Shown here: positions 1 through 8,566 of the stretch, one piece after another
Layout of the letters: each line of letters starts with the position of its first letter
Numbering within the stretch: the first letter of the stretch is position 1
Assembly: GCA_040881665.1 (NCBI GenBank)
Contig: JBBECT010000006.1
Span: 1 to 64,000, forward strand
From: Actinomycetota bacterium
Lineage (GTDB): Bacteria > Actinomycetota > UBA4738 > HRBIN12
Direction: 5' to 3'
Length of the DNA: 64,000 nt
Made by a program: the position numbers and the translations under genes
Notes under the pieces: model-generated
Databases searched by the model: none
What the model saw: the letters and a program-made list of their open reading frames with translations, nothing else
Told to the model about the DNA's origin: nothing

Positions 1-58
1 TTGCATGTGTTAAGCACGCCGCCAGCGTTCGTCCTGAGCCAGGATCAAACTCTCCGTA
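1..58 (-). rRNA. rrs: 16S rRNA, 5' end only (partial)
   Basis: Read on the minus strand, this edge carries the near-universal start of 16S rRNA: GAGTTTGATCCTGGCTCAG, then GACGAACGCTGGCGGC and GTGCTTAACACATGC. Only about 58 bases are inside the window; the rest lies to the left. The exact 5' end is placed by analogy with other 16S genes. The gene reads away from tyrS and is preceded by a leader with boxA and a strong promoter. Confidence 0.96.
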
Positions 59-273
59 GAAGATGCACCGTCGATCCGACCCCGGAGGGCCTGGTCGCCG
101 GGCGCATCTGGTTCGGAGGTGGCCTCGGGAACTAGCACCGCTCCCTCGACCGCTTCCTGACCCGTCCGGCCGACTACTCCGGACGGTTCGTGTTTGTTTC
201 GTACGACCCTTCGGTTCGGAACGCGCGTGAACGCGCCCTCCCCGACGGGGAACGCACTGGCTTTCATCGGCAC

Positions 274-292
274 ACTGTTCAGTTCTCAAGGT
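274..292 (-). promoter_or_regulatory. boxA-like antitermination element in the 16S leader
   Basis: On the minus strand the leader contains CCTTGAGAACTGAACAGTG, the boxA-type sequence found upstream of actinobacterial 16S genes, where NusB/NusE-type factors load for rRNA antitermination. It lies about 215 bases upstream of the 16S 5' end and about 50 bases downstream of the predicted transcription start. The leader between position 60 and about 341 shows no other gene. Confidence 0.65.
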
Positions 293-347
293 GCGAGCTG
301 CGCCCCGCTGAGGAAGGATCCTCGGAAGTGGGGACGCGCAACCGGTG

Positions 348-376
348 ATGATAGCTACATCGTGAGTTGTTGTCAA
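348..376 (-). promoter_or_regulatory. rRNA operon promoter
   Basis: A perfect -35 hexamer TTGACA (371-376) and a -10 hexamer TATCAT (348-353) are separated by exactly 17 bases on the minus strand. The predicted start near 341 gives a leader of about 280 bases before 16S. This is the best consensus promoter in the window, as expected for rRNA. It lies just 3' of the STAS/GHKL gene end at 401. Confidence 0.75.
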
Positions 377-400
377 ACAGTCGCACCAGTCACTCGTAAG

Positions 401-1666
401 CTATTTCCCCGCGAAACCCCACCGCCTTGGCCATGCCCAGTTCCCGGTCCTAGTCCCCAGCGTCGTCAGAACAATGGCAGCCACAGACTCATTCATGCCT
501 CGCAATTCCACCTCGGCAATCATCCGCTCACGTCCTAGTTCCATCGACATTCTCCCCACGAACTCGTCCAAGAACGACGACGAAGCCATGGGCACTTTCG
601 AAAAGTCGAGGACGATGCGCTCGCCGTTCGGTATCGCGTGCGCGAGGTTCATGACGCGGTTCTTAACTTGTCGGCCGCTCGACCGGGTTCCGAGGTCGGG
701 TGCGTCGCCCGCGACGTCGAATACGAGTTCTCCACCAACCGCCTGCTCAAGTTCAAGGAGGGTGACCGGGTCCCTCTGACCGAGTGCGGCCGCTAGCTCA
801 ACCTGGCGATTCGTTCGCAGCTGGAGCTCCACAAGAGTTCCCACATGTGGGGCGAGTGTGGGGGTGTATCGCAAGAGGTCGTCGGAACCTCTGCCGACGA
901 CCTCTTGCGACAATCTCGACGACCCTGAGTAGACGATCATCTGACCTCGATTCGACCTGACAATCTGACGACATCCGGCCAGGCCGTACCCGGCATTTCG
1001 CTCGGGATTTCCGGTAACGCCCTGTTCGACCGCTCGCTTGATTGCTTCCTGATCCGTAAGTCCTGAGTACATCCCGGAGAGGGAGGAGCGAATCCCCACT
1101 CCGGAATCTACGACGAGAATGTTCACATGGTCTCGTTTCGCAAACGTGGACACCTGTACCCAGCCTCCATCGGCCTCTGCGTGGTTGAGCACGTTCTCCA
1201 TCACCTCCCAGAGCGCCCACTGGACTGCTTCTGGCACCCACTTTGCCAGCCGACCCTGAGTCGTCACGACTTGCATCACGCTGGCCCGGATCTGATCGAG
1301 CTCCTCGACTGTTGAGAAGAACCTCACCGGTGTGAACTTCTTAGTGAAGGATGGAAGTTCGAGAAAGACGGGTTCAGGCATCTGCAAATACTCACTCCAG
1401 CCAACTCCATCGAAGACACCTCTCATGTTCCGGGTCGCCGGAAGCTCAACTGAGAAATCAACACCAGCATGGGATCTCAGGCTAGACAAGTACGAAATCA
1501 GGGGCAGCACCCCATCAGGAAACGCTCGGGCGCACGATCGGAAGTCGAGAACAAAACGGCTGGTACCACTTGCACGACCTTGTTCCACGCACAGAACGCA
1601 CCACGTGTAGCCGTCGACATCGAACGGCGTTGGGATCTCTATTCGCTCAGGAGTCTTGGACGACAA
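401..1666 (-). CDS. GHKL-type ATPase with STAS-like domains
   Basis: Predicted cytosolic protein of about 421 residues. The centre is a GHKL (histidine-kinase-type) ATPase fold: N-box WEVMENVLNHA, a VVDSGVGI box and a GYGLAGCRQIV lid. The C-terminal 90 residues resemble the STAS-like DUF4325 family (RIVLDFSKVPMASSSFLDEF). The first 90 residues look like a second STAS-like unit (RFVLDFRSC...FPDGVLPLISYL). No histidine-kinase dimerisation domain is visible, so anti-sigma or partner-switch regulation is an inference. The start is a TTG ten bases after GGAGG; another TTG at 1690 is possible. Either overlaps the tyrS 3' end, so it is probably co-transcribed. Base composition (about 55% GC in sampled stretches) is lower than its neighbours, suggesting acquisition. 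Confidence 0.72.
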   Translation of the reverse strand: MSSKTPERIEIPTPFDVDGYTWCVLCVEQGRASGTSRFVLDFRSCARAFPDGVLPLISYLSSLRSHAGVDFSVELPATRNMRGVFDGVGWSEYLQMPEPVFLELPSFTKKFTPVRFFSTVEELDQIRASVMQVVTTQGRLAKWVPEAVQWALWEVMENVLNHAEADGGWVQVSTFAKRDHVNILVVDSGVGIRSSLSGMYSGLTDQEAIKRAVEQGVTGNPERNAGYGLAGCRQIVRSNRGQMIVYSGSSRLSQEVVGRGSDDLLRYTPTLAPHVGTLVELQLRTNRQVELAAALGQRDPVTLLELEQAVGGELVFDVAGDAPDLGTRSSGRQVKNRVMNLAHAIPNGERIVLDFSKVPMASSSFLDEFVGRMSMELGRERMIAEVELRGMNESVAAIVLTTLGTRTGNWAWPRRWGFAGK

Positions 1667-2876
1667 GTCGTACGAACCTCCGTCGACCAATCTGCACGAC
1701 CGAGTCGTGCAGATTCTCTACCGAGATTTCGAGGTTGGGGTCGGAAATCAGCCGGGAATCGATTCGAACACCCTTCTGGAGAATCAGGCGTCTGCCCTCA
1801 GAGCTTGAGGAAACAAGCTCCAGCAGAACTAGCAGCTTGGGGAGGAAGACCCTCCCGTTCGCTCCTATTGCCCCTTCTGGTACAGGAACAACCGCAATCT
1901 CTTCTGGCAGCTCTCGCTCCTTATGGACCCGGTCGAATGCGGCCTCGGCCTGCCGTCCGGCCCCCATCCCGTGGTAGAGATCGACGACCTCTCTGGCCAT
2001 CCGGCGCTTCTGCTCGACCGCCCGGGCCGAGCCGTCGGCGAGCCCCCGCTCGACCTCATCGGCCACCTCGTGACCGAGGGCAGTGCACAGCCGCATGTAC
2101 TTCGCGATCAAGCCGTCGGGGACGCGCATCAACCGCCCGAACATCTCCTCGGGGGGGTCGGTCAGGCCGACGTAGTTGTTGTAGCTCTTCGACATCTTCC
2201 GGACACCGTCGGTGCCCTCGATCAGCGGCATCGTGAGAACGACCTGCGGATCCTGGAGTGCGGCCTTCTGCAGCTCCCTACCCATCAGCAGGTTGAACGT
2301 CTGATCCGTGCCGCCGAGTTCGACGTCCGCTTCGACCGCGACCGAGTCTTGCCCCTGCAGGAGGGGGTAGAGGAACTCAACGAGCGAGATCGGCTTGTGC
2401 GCGGCGTAGCGAGCGTGGAAGTCGTCGCGCTCGAGCATCTGCGCCACGGTCACCGACGACGTGAGGCGGAGCACCTCATCCATCCCCATCGGCGCGAGCC
2501 ACTCGGAGTTGCGGCGGAGCTCGAGGCTCTCCTCTTCCAGGCGGATGACCTTGCCGGCCTGGTCGAGATAGGTTCGCGCGTTCGCCTCGATCTGCTCGAC
2601 CGACATCGACGGACGCAGTTCGGAGCGACCCGACGGATCCCCGATCCGCGCCGTGTAGTCGCCGACGATCAACACCGCCAGATGCCCCGCGTCCTGGAAC
2701 TGCCGCAGCTTGCGCAGCAGGACCGCGTGCCCCAGGTGCAGATCGGGCCGGGTGGGATCGAGCCCGAGCTTGACGCGCAGCGGGCGGCCGAGCGCGAGCT
2801 TGCCCGGCAGCCCGTCCTGAGGCTCGATCAGCTCTGCGCCGGCCGTGAGCCGGTCCACGTCCGCGGCGCGTTTCAT
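1647..2876 (-). CDS. tyrS: Tyrosyl-tRNA synthetase
   Basis: Charges tRNA-Tyr with tyrosine in the cytosol. The 409-residue protein has the class I HIGH-type motif as HLGH (in DPTRPDLHLGHAVLL), the tyrosine/tRNA region LGGTDQTFNLLMG, the KMSKS loop (GVRKMSKSYNNYVG), and a C-terminal S4-like RNA-binding region (LILQKGVRIDS). The ATG at 2876 (protein MKRAADVDRL) was chosen over an upstream in-frame start because it fits the family N-terminus and lies eight bases after a TAGCAT -10 box, implying a leaderless transcript. The gene diverges from the PBP gene, and its 3' end overlaps the STAS/GHKL gene. Confidence 0.95.
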   Translation of the reverse strand: MKRAADVDRLTAGAELIEPQDGLPGKLALGRPLRVKLGLDPTRPDLHLGHAVLLRKLRQFQDAGHLAVLIVGDYTARIGDPSGRSELRPSMSVEQIEANARTYLDQAGKVIRLEEESLELRRNSEWLAPMGMDEVLRLTSSVTVAQMLERDDFHARYAAHKPISLVEFLYPLLQGQDSVAVEADVELGGTDQTFNLLMGRELQKAALQDPQVVLTMPLIEGTDGVRKMSKSYNNYVGLTDPPEEMFGRLMRVPDGLIAKYMRLCTALGHEVADEVERGLADGSARAVEQKRRMAREVVDLYHGMGAGRQAEAAFDRVHKERELPEEIAVVPVPEGAIGANGRVFLPKLLVLLELVSSSSEGRRLILQKGVRIDSRLISDPNLEISVENLHDSVVQIGRRRFVRLVVQDS

Positions 2877-2938
2877 CGTGGCGGATGCTAGCAGTGCCTC
2901 CCGGCCCGGGTCCGTGGTCACGGGTAGCATCGAGGGGC
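2877..2938. promoter_or_regulatory. Divergent, apparently leaderless promoters of tyrS and the PBP gene
   Basis: The 62-base gap between the tyrS ATG and the PBP ATG holds two identical -10 hexamers, TAGCAT: 2885-2890 on the minus strand and 2925-2930 on the plus strand. Each ends eight bases before its start codon. The boxes form an inverted repeat (GATGCTA at 2884-2890, TAGCATC at 2925-2931). No good -35 hexamer is visible for either. Transcription would start at or next to the start codons, which is common in Actinobacteria; this is predicted from position, not measured. Confidence 0.55.
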
Positions 2939-5206
2939 ATGAAGTCCCGCCTCCCACGCTCGATCATCGCGCTGTCCGGCGTCCTCGTGCTCGTGTCGAG
3001 CTGCCGCGGCCTCGCCGACCTCGAGGAGGCCGAGTCCGGTGAGGCGCGCCTGTCCCAAACCTCGTTCCTCTACGCGGCCGACGGCACCCTGTTGAAGGAG
3101 CTCCACGGCGGAGTCAACCGGATCGTGGTGCCCACCGGGAAGATCCCGCGGACGATCCGGGACGCGGTCGTCGCGATCGAGGATCGGCGCTTCTACCAGC
3201 ATCACGGGATCGATCTGAAGGCGCTCGCGCGCGCGGCCTACGTGGACGCGGCGGCCGGGGAGATCGTCGAGGGCGGATCGACGATCACCCAGCAGTACGT
3301 CAAGCAGGTCTACGTCGGCAGCGATCAGACACTCGAGCGCAAACTCAAGGAAGCGTCGCTCGCGTGGCAGATCGAGGAGCAGTACAGCAAGGACCAGATC
3401 CTCACGCGATACCTGAACACGATCTATTTCGGCCGGAGCGCCTACGGGGTCCAGGCCGCAGCACAGGCGTTCTTCTCGGCCGACGCCCCGGAGTTGGACC
3501 TCGCCCGATCGGCGCTGCTCGCGGGGATGATCAACTCTCCCGCCGCATTCAACCCGTTCCGGCATCCGAAACGCGCGCTCGAACGCCGCGCCCTCGTGCT
3601 CCGTCTGATGCGCGAGCAGGACATGATCGGACGCGGCCAGATGCGCGCTGCGCTCGCGACGCGGTTGCGCCTTCGCCCGCCGCGGACCCAACGCACCTCC
3701 GCCCCCTACTTCGTCGACTATGTCTATCGATGGTTCCTGGTGACGCCGAGCTTGCAGCGCGTCGAATGGTTCGGCCCGCCGTGCCCCTTCGACGAACCGC
3801 TCGGGCGGAAGGCGTGCCCCCAGCGCTGGGACGCCTTCTTCGAGGGAGGGCTGCAGATCCAGACCACGCTCGATCCCGAGCTGCAGGTCGAGGCCGAGCG
3901 GGCCGTGAACGCGGTGCTGCGCTACCCGAACGATCCGTACGGCGCGATGACCGTGATCGACCCGAACTCCGGCTCCATAAAGGCGATGGTGGGTGGACGC
4001 GACTACTACGACCCGCGTGTGGAGTTCGCGAAGCTCAACCTCGCGGCCGGCGGAAGCACCGGGCGCCAGGGCGGCTCGACCTTCAAGCCGTTCGCGCTGA
4101 TCGCCGCCCTCGAGAGCGGGCGTTCGCCGCAGGACGTCTATCCGGCTCCGGGTTCGATCGAACTACCCCTCGAGGGCGGGCGGGCCTGGAAGGTCAGCAA
4201 CGCGGACGGCGGATCGTTCGGCAGCCTCACCCTCGAGGACGCGACGATCAACTCGGTGAACACCGTGTTCGCGCAGCTGATCCAGGAGCTGGGGCCGGAG
4301 GCCGTCAACGACGTGGCCACGCGGATGGGCGTGCGCTGTTGCTACCGAACGAGCTACCCGCGGACCCAGGAACTGCTCGACGAACCCGCTGCGGTCCTCG
4401 GGGCGAACGAGGTGAACACGATCGAGATGGCGAGCGCCTTCGGCACCCTGGCAGCCGGCGGATACCAACTCGACCCCACACCGGTCGCGCAGATCCAGGG
4501 CAGCGACGGCAAGGTCCTCTGGCGCTCCTCCGAGTCCCCCCGGCCGGCGATCGATCCGCAGGTCGCCGCGGCCGCGACCGACATCCTGCAGAAGGCGGTC
4601 CAGTTCGGCACCGGCACGGGCGCCAACATCGGCCGTCCGCAGATCGGCAAGACCGGCACCGACGACGGCTTCACCGACGCCTGGTTCGTCGGGGCGATCC
4701 CGCAGCTGGTTGCCGCGGTCTGGATCGGATTCCCCGAGGGACAGATCGCGATGGACACGCCGCGCACGCGGATCACCGTGTTCGGCGGTACCTGGCCGGC
4801 CGACATCTGGCGGACGTTCATGACGAACGCGGTGCGCGGGATGCCACGCCAACGGTTCCCGACCCCCAAGGTGCGCTACACGCAGGTCAAGGTGGACGTC
4901 ACACAGAACTGCCTGCCGAATCGCTACACCCTTCCCCGCAACATCGACGAGGTGGAGTTCATCACGGGAACCCAGCCGATCCGCCAGTGCGAGGAGCCAA
5001 CCTCGGCCCAGACCGTCGACGTGCCGTCCGCGATCGGGCTGTACGAGTCCGCGGCCCGCGACCTGCTCGAGCTCTCGGGCTTCTACACCGAGGTGCGCTA
5101 CGTGAAGTCGAATCAGCCTCGGGGCACGGTGATCGCACAGAGCCCGCAAGGCGGACTGGAAGCCCAGCAGACGAGCACGGTGACGATCACCGTCTCCGGG
5201 ACCTGA
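2939..5206 (+). CDS. Class A penicillin-binding protein with PASTA domain
   Basis: Bifunctional peptidoglycan glycosyltransferase/transpeptidase of about 755 residues, acting at the outer face of the membrane. The GT51 domain shows EDRRFYQHHGID (near 81) and GGSTITQQYVKQ. The transpeptidase triad is complete: STFK near 380, SVN near 439, KTGT near 571. A single PASTA repeat ends the protein (VDVPSAIGLYESAARDLLEL). Instead of a normal transmembrane anchor, the N-terminus is a short signal ending in VSSC, which fits a lipobox with Cys22. The ATG at 2939 lies eight bases after TAGCAT. The 3' end overlaps the convergent glycosylase gene by 20 bases. Confidence 0.93.
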   Translation: MKSRLPRSIIALSGVLVLVSSCRGLADLEEAESGEARLSQTSFLYAADGTLLKELHGGVNRIVVPTGKIPRTIRDAVVAIEDRRFYQHHGIDLKALARAAYVDAAAGEIVEGGSTITQQYVKQVYVGSDQTLERKLKEASLAWQIEEQYSKDQILTRYLNTIYFGRSAYGVQAAAQAFFSADAPELDLARSALLAGMINSPAAFNPFRHPKRALERRALVLRLMREQDMIGRGQMRAALATRLRLRPPRTQRTSAPYFVDYVYRWFLVTPSLQRVEWFGPPCPFDEPLGRKACPQRWDAFFEGGLQIQTTLDPELQVEAERAVNAVLRYPNDPYGAMTVIDPNSGSIKAMVGGRDYYDPRVEFAKLNLAAGGSTGRQGGSTFKPFALIAALESGRSPQDVYPAPGSIELPLEGGRAWKVSNADGGSFGSLTLEDATINSVNTVFAQLIQELGPEAVNDVATRMGVRCCYRTSYPRTQELLDEPAAVLGANEVNTIEMASAFGTLAAGGYQLDPTPVAQIQGSDGKVLWRSSESPRPAIDPQVAAAATDILQKAVQFGTGTGANIGRPQIGKTGTDDGFTDAWFVGAIPQLVAAVWIGFPEGQIAMDTPRTRITVFGGTWPADIWRTFMTNAVRGMPRQRFPTPKVRYTQVKVDVTQNCLPNRYTLPRNIDEVEFITGTQPIRQCEEPTSAQTVDVPSAIGLYESAARDLLELSGFYTEVRYVKSNQPRGTVIAQSPQGGLEAQQTSTVTITVSGT

Positions 5207-5831
5207 CCGCCGTTCCCGCGGCCAGGTCCCCCGCGCCCCGCGCGCGGGAAACCCACCGATCATCGGCGATCTGGAACCGCCAGGGTCGGTCGAGGCCGGT
5301 GCGGATCCCCACACGCGTCGACACGAGCACCCGGCCGCGTGCGGGAGCTCGTCCCTCGTGGATCTCGAGGCCCGTTCCGCGGGCGAGATCCGCCCCGTTG
5401 TCGGTCCCGTCGATCCCCAAGGCCTGACAGAGCTTGCCGGGCCCCGAACACAGAGCGAGCACGTCATCGGTTCCTCGGTTCGCCGACATCTCGGCGATCC
5501 CCGACAGGGGCTCGGCCGATCGGAGCAACACGGCCGCTCCCACGCCGTCTTCCCCCGCGACCACGTTCATGCACTGGTGCACGCCGTAAGACAGGTACAC
5601 GTAGCAGAAGCCGGCGGGTCCGAACATCACGGCATTGCGAGGTGTCGGTCCACGAAACGAATGGCTCGCCGGATCGTCGAACGCGTATGCCTCCGTCTCG
5701 ACGATGCGCACCGCGAGCCGTTCGCCGCCCGCCAGGCGGTGTACGAGCACCCTTCCCAGCAGGTCACGCGCGAGCACCGGGCTCGGCCTGGCGAACCATC
5801 TGCGAGGCAGGCGTCGTCCGGCGCTCGTCAC
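5187..5831 (-). CDS. 3-methyladenine DNA glycosylase (AAG/MPG family)
   Basis: Base-excision repair enzyme that removes alkylated purines from DNA. The 214-residue protein is full length for the AAG family: LARDLLGRVLVH near the start, the catalytic region RIVETEAYAFDDPASHSFRG, the DNA-intercalating tyrosine stretch FCYVYLSYGVHQCMNVV, and LCSGPGKLCQALGI. The start is GTG at 5831, which overlaps the polX stop codon as GTGA, so the two repair genes are probably translationally coupled. Open frame upstream of this GTG is only the antisense shadow of polX. The 3' end overlaps the convergent PBP gene. Confidence 0.92.
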   Translation of the reverse strand: MTSAGRRLPRRWFARPSPVLARDLLGRVLVHRLAGGERLAVRIVETEAYAFDDPASHSFRGPTPRNAVMFGPAGFCYVYLSYGVHQCMNVVAGEDGVGAAVLLRSAEPLSGIAEMSANRGTDDVLALCSGPGKLCQALGIDGTDNGADLARGTGLEIHEGRAPARGRVLVSTRVGIRTGLDRPWRFQIADDRWVSRARGAGDLAAGTAVRSRRR

Positions 5832-7582
5832 GACGTCGAGCGTCCACGGGCTGCGCCGCCCGAGCGCCCTGCGCGCAGGAACCGCTCCAGCTTGGTCCGC
5901 GGCCAGGTGTTGATCACGTCGTCGGGACCCAGCCACCCTCGCTGCGCGGTGCCGACGCCGTAACGAAGCAGGTCGAGGTGACTCACCGCGTGGGCATCCG
6001 AATCGATGGAGAACCGCACACCGAGGCGTTTCGCCCAGAGCACGTGCTCGTCCTTCAGGTCGAGGCGATCGGGATGCGCGTTGATCTCGAGGGCGGTTCC
6101 CGTCCTCGCCGCGGCCTCGAAGACGGCCTCCTCGTCGAACTCGATCGGATCGCGCCTGCCGATCTTGCGCCCGGTCGGATGGCCGATCACGTTCACGAGT
6201 GGGTGCTCGATCGCCCGCAGCAACCGCCGCGTCATCTGGTCCCGGGATTGGCTGAAGTGCGAGTGCACGCTCGCCACCAAGACCTCGAACCCCTCCAGGA
6301 ACGCGTCGTCCCAATCGAGACCGCCCTCCGGATCGATGTTCAGCTCGGCGCCGTGGAGCACCCGCATCTTCGGCACGCGCTCCTGGAGCGACGCGAGGCG
6401 AGCTCGCTGCGTGAGCATCTTGTCCCGGGTCATCCGCTGCATCGAGAGCTGCTCGGCGTGGTCGGTCACCGCGAAGTACGCGTACCGATGCGCTGCTGCG
6501 GCCTCCACCATCTCCTCGAGCGCTCCGTGTCCGTCGGTGAGGTCCGTGTGGGTGTGCAGGTCCCCTCGGATCTGGCGTTGGGTGACGAGATCCGGCAACG
6601 TCCCCTCGAGCGCCGCTTCGATCTCGCCCCGATCCTCACGCAGCGTGGGAGCGATCCACGGGAGATCCAAACGCTCGTAGACCTCCTCCTCGGTCTCGGC
6701 GACGATCAGGCGCCCGCTCTTGGCACGGAACAGTCCGTACTCGTTCAGCTTCAGCCCCGCGCGGACGGCGCGCTCGCGCAGACGGATGTTGTGCGCCTTC
6801 GAGCCCGTGAAGTAGATCATCGCCGCTCCCCACACCTGGGGCGGGACGATCCGCAGGTCGACCTGTACCCCGGCGTCGGTCACGATCGAAGTCTTCGACT
6901 CCCCCGACACGAGCGTCCGGCCGATCCCGGGCGCGGATACGAACGCCTCGGTGACCGCCGAACCGTCTGCGGCCGCGACGAGCAGGTCGACGTCGCCGAT
7001 CGTCTCGGCCATCCGTCGCAACGAACCCGCGTACGCGATGCGCTCCACGCCGCCGACCGCTTCCAGCTGGGCGAGGAAGAGCTCCGCGACGACCATCGCG
7101 GCGCCGATCGGGACCCGTCCCCCGGACGACGCCAGCCGGTCGAGCCCCCGCAGGACGTTCTCCTGGGTCTTGGCTCCGAATCCCTTCTGGGCGGCAAGGG
7201 TGCCGGCCTCCGCGGCGTGGCGCAGGGTCTCGAGCGAGTCGATCCCGAGATCTCGGTACAGGGTGATCGCCCGCTTCGGCCCGAGGCCGGGCACCGACAT
7301 CATGTCGCGTACCCCCGGGGGGATCTGTGCGCGCAACTCGTCGAGCGCGCCGATCGTCCCTGAGTCGAGGTACTCCCGGACCTTCTCGGCGATCGAACGG
7401 CCGACGCTCGGGATCGCGAGCAGCCCCTTCGCGTCGAGCTTCCCGACGTCGCCCGGATGCGCGCCCACGGCGCGGCCCGCCTTCTCGTAGGCACGAGCCT
7501 TGTACGCGTCGTCGGACAGGATCGCGAGAAGATCCGCGTACTCGATCAGGATCTGTTCGACGTCATCGTTCGCGCGCGGCAC
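5828..7582 (-). CDS. polX: DNA polymerase X family protein with PHP domain
   Basis: Gap-filling repair polymerase of 584 residues. Helix-hairpin-helix regions come first (IPSVGRSIAEKV; VPGLGPKRAITLYRDLG), then the family X catalytic site GSLRRMAETIGDVDLLV with paired aspartates and a further Asp in VQVDLRIV. From about residue 340 there is a PHP metal-dependent phosphoesterase domain (GDLHTHTDLTDG, VTDHAE, GAELNI, DSDAH), as in bacterial PolX with 3'-5' exonuclease activity. It starts with GTG 38 bases after argF and overlaps the glycosylase by GTGA. It probably works with the glycosylase in base-excision repair. Confidence 0.93.
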   Translation of the reverse strand: MPRANDDVEQILIEYADLLAILSDDAYKARAYEKAGRAVGAHPGDVGKLDAKGLLAIPSVGRSIAEKVREYLDSGTIGALDELRAQIPPGVRDMMSVPGLGPKRAITLYRDLGIDSLETLRHAAEAGTLAAQKGFGAKTQENVLRGLDRLASSGGRVPIGAAMVVAELFLAQLEAVGGVERIAYAGSLRRMAETIGDVDLLVAAADGSAVTEAFVSAPGIGRTLVSGESKTSIVTDAGVQVDLRIVPPQVWGAAMIYFTGSKAHNIRLRERAVRAGLKLNEYGLFRAKSGRLIVAETEEEVYERLDLPWIAPTLREDRGEIEAALEGTLPDLVTQRQIRGDLHTHTDLTDGHGALEEMVEAAAAHRYAYFAVTDHAEQLSMQRMTRDKMLTQRARLASLQERVPKMRVLHGAELNIDPEGGLDWDDAFLEGFEVLVASVHSHFSQSRDQMTRRLLRAIEHPLVNVIGHPTGRKIGRRDPIEFDEEAVFEAAARTGTALEINAHPDRLDLKDEHVLWAKRLGVRFSIDSDAHAVSHLDLLRYGVGTAQRGWLGPDDVINTWPRTKLERFLRAGRSGGAARGRSTS

Positions 7583-7620
7583 GGGAGCTCAGCGCCGCAC
7601 GCGGCCGGTCGCGCATCGGC

Positions 7621-8541
7621 TCACGCCAGATCGAGGATCCACAACAGGAGCGCCTTCGCGGTGTGCAGCCGGTTCTCCGCCTCGTCCCAGACCGCCGATC
7701 GGGGCCCGTCGATCACCTCGTCGGTGATCTCCTGACCGCGGTGCGCCGGGAGACAGTGCAACACGATCGCGTCGGCCGCGGCGAGGTCGACGAGCCGCTG
7801 GTTCAGTTGGTAGGCCGGGAACACCAACGATCGCTCGTCCGCCTCGGCCTCTTGGCCCATACTCGCCCAGACGTCGGTCGCGAGCACGTCCGAACCCGCC
7901 GCCGCTTCGAGCGGGTCCGTGAGCAACGCGACGCTGCCACCGGTCGCGCTCGCGATCTCGCTCGCACGGTGCACCACCTGCGGGATCGGCTCGAACCCCG
8001 GCGGTGTCGCGACGCGAACGTGCATCCCGCACTTCGCCCCGCCGAGCAACAAGGAGTGCGTGACGTTGTTGCCGTCACCCAGGTAGGTCAGCGTGAGCCC
8101 CGAGAGGTCGCCCCTGCGCTCGCGGATCGTCAACAGATCGGCGAGCGCCTGGCACGGGTGTTCGAAGTCAGACAGGCTGTTGACCACGGGCGCGTCGGAC
8201 GCGCCGGCGAGCACCTCCAGGCGCTCCTGTTCGAAGGTCCGGAGGACGATCGCGTCGACGTATCGCGAGAGGACCCTGCCGGTGTCTTCGATCGTCTCGC
8301 CGCGGCCCAGCTGGAGCTCGGTGCTCGACAGCACGACGGGGTGACCGCCCATCGCCGCGACGGCGACCTCGAAGGACACTCGCGTCCGGGTCGACGGCTT
8401 CTCGAAGATCAGGGCAACGGACCGGCGACGCAACACATCGGCGACGCCGGCGGGGTCGGTCTTGGTCTTCGCAGACAGGTCGAGCAGCGTGAAGAGCTCC
8501 TCGCGCGAGACGTCGTCGATCGAGAGGTAATCCCGAGTCAT
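7621..8541 (-). CDS. argF: Ornithine carbamoyltransferase
   Basis: Makes citrulline from ornithine and carbamoyl phosphate in arginine synthesis. The 306-residue protein is complete: carbamoyl-phosphate motif STRTR (EKPSTRTRVSFE), FEHPCQALADLLT, and the ornithine-side motif HCLPAHRG. The ATG at 8541 (MTRDYLSIDD) matches the family start; longer open frame upstream is pheT in another frame. A TAGACT box ends seven bases before the ATG, so the gene may also have its own leaderless promoter in the 25-base gap after pheT. No other arg gene is present, so the rest of the pathway lies elsewhere. Confidence 0.94.
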   Translation of the reverse strand: MTRDYLSIDDVSREELFTLLDLSAKTKTDPAGVADVLRRRSVALIFEKPSTRTRVSFEVAVAAMGGHPVVLSSTELQLGRGETIEDTGRVLSRYVDAIVLRTFEQERLEVLAGASDAPVVNSLSDFEHPCQALADLLTIRERRGDLSGLTLTYLGDGNNVTHSLLLGGAKCGMHVRVATPPGFEPIPQVVHRASEIASATGGSVALLTDPLEAAAGSDVLATDVWASMGQEAEADERSLVFPAYQLNQRLVDLAAADAIVLHCLPAHRGQEITDEVIDGPRSAVWDEAENRLHTAKALLLWILDLA

Positions 8542-8548
8542 GGACGCA

Positions 8549-8554
8549 AGTCTA
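8549..8554 (-). promoter_or_regulatory. -10 box of a predicted leaderless argF promoter
   Basis: TAGACT on the minus strand ends seven bases before the argF ATG, so a transcript would begin at about the start codon. There is no clear -35 hexamer. The same spacing recurs at rpe, fmt, metK and mltG. Confidence 0.45.
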
Positions 8555-8566
8555 TCGGCTGGCTCG

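Noticed and set aside
5832-6314. N-terminal extension of the 3-methyladenine glycosylase frame
   Set aside because: The extension overlaps polX in another frame, is Arg-rich and lacks homology. The GTG at 5831 overlapping the polX stop gives a normal family length.
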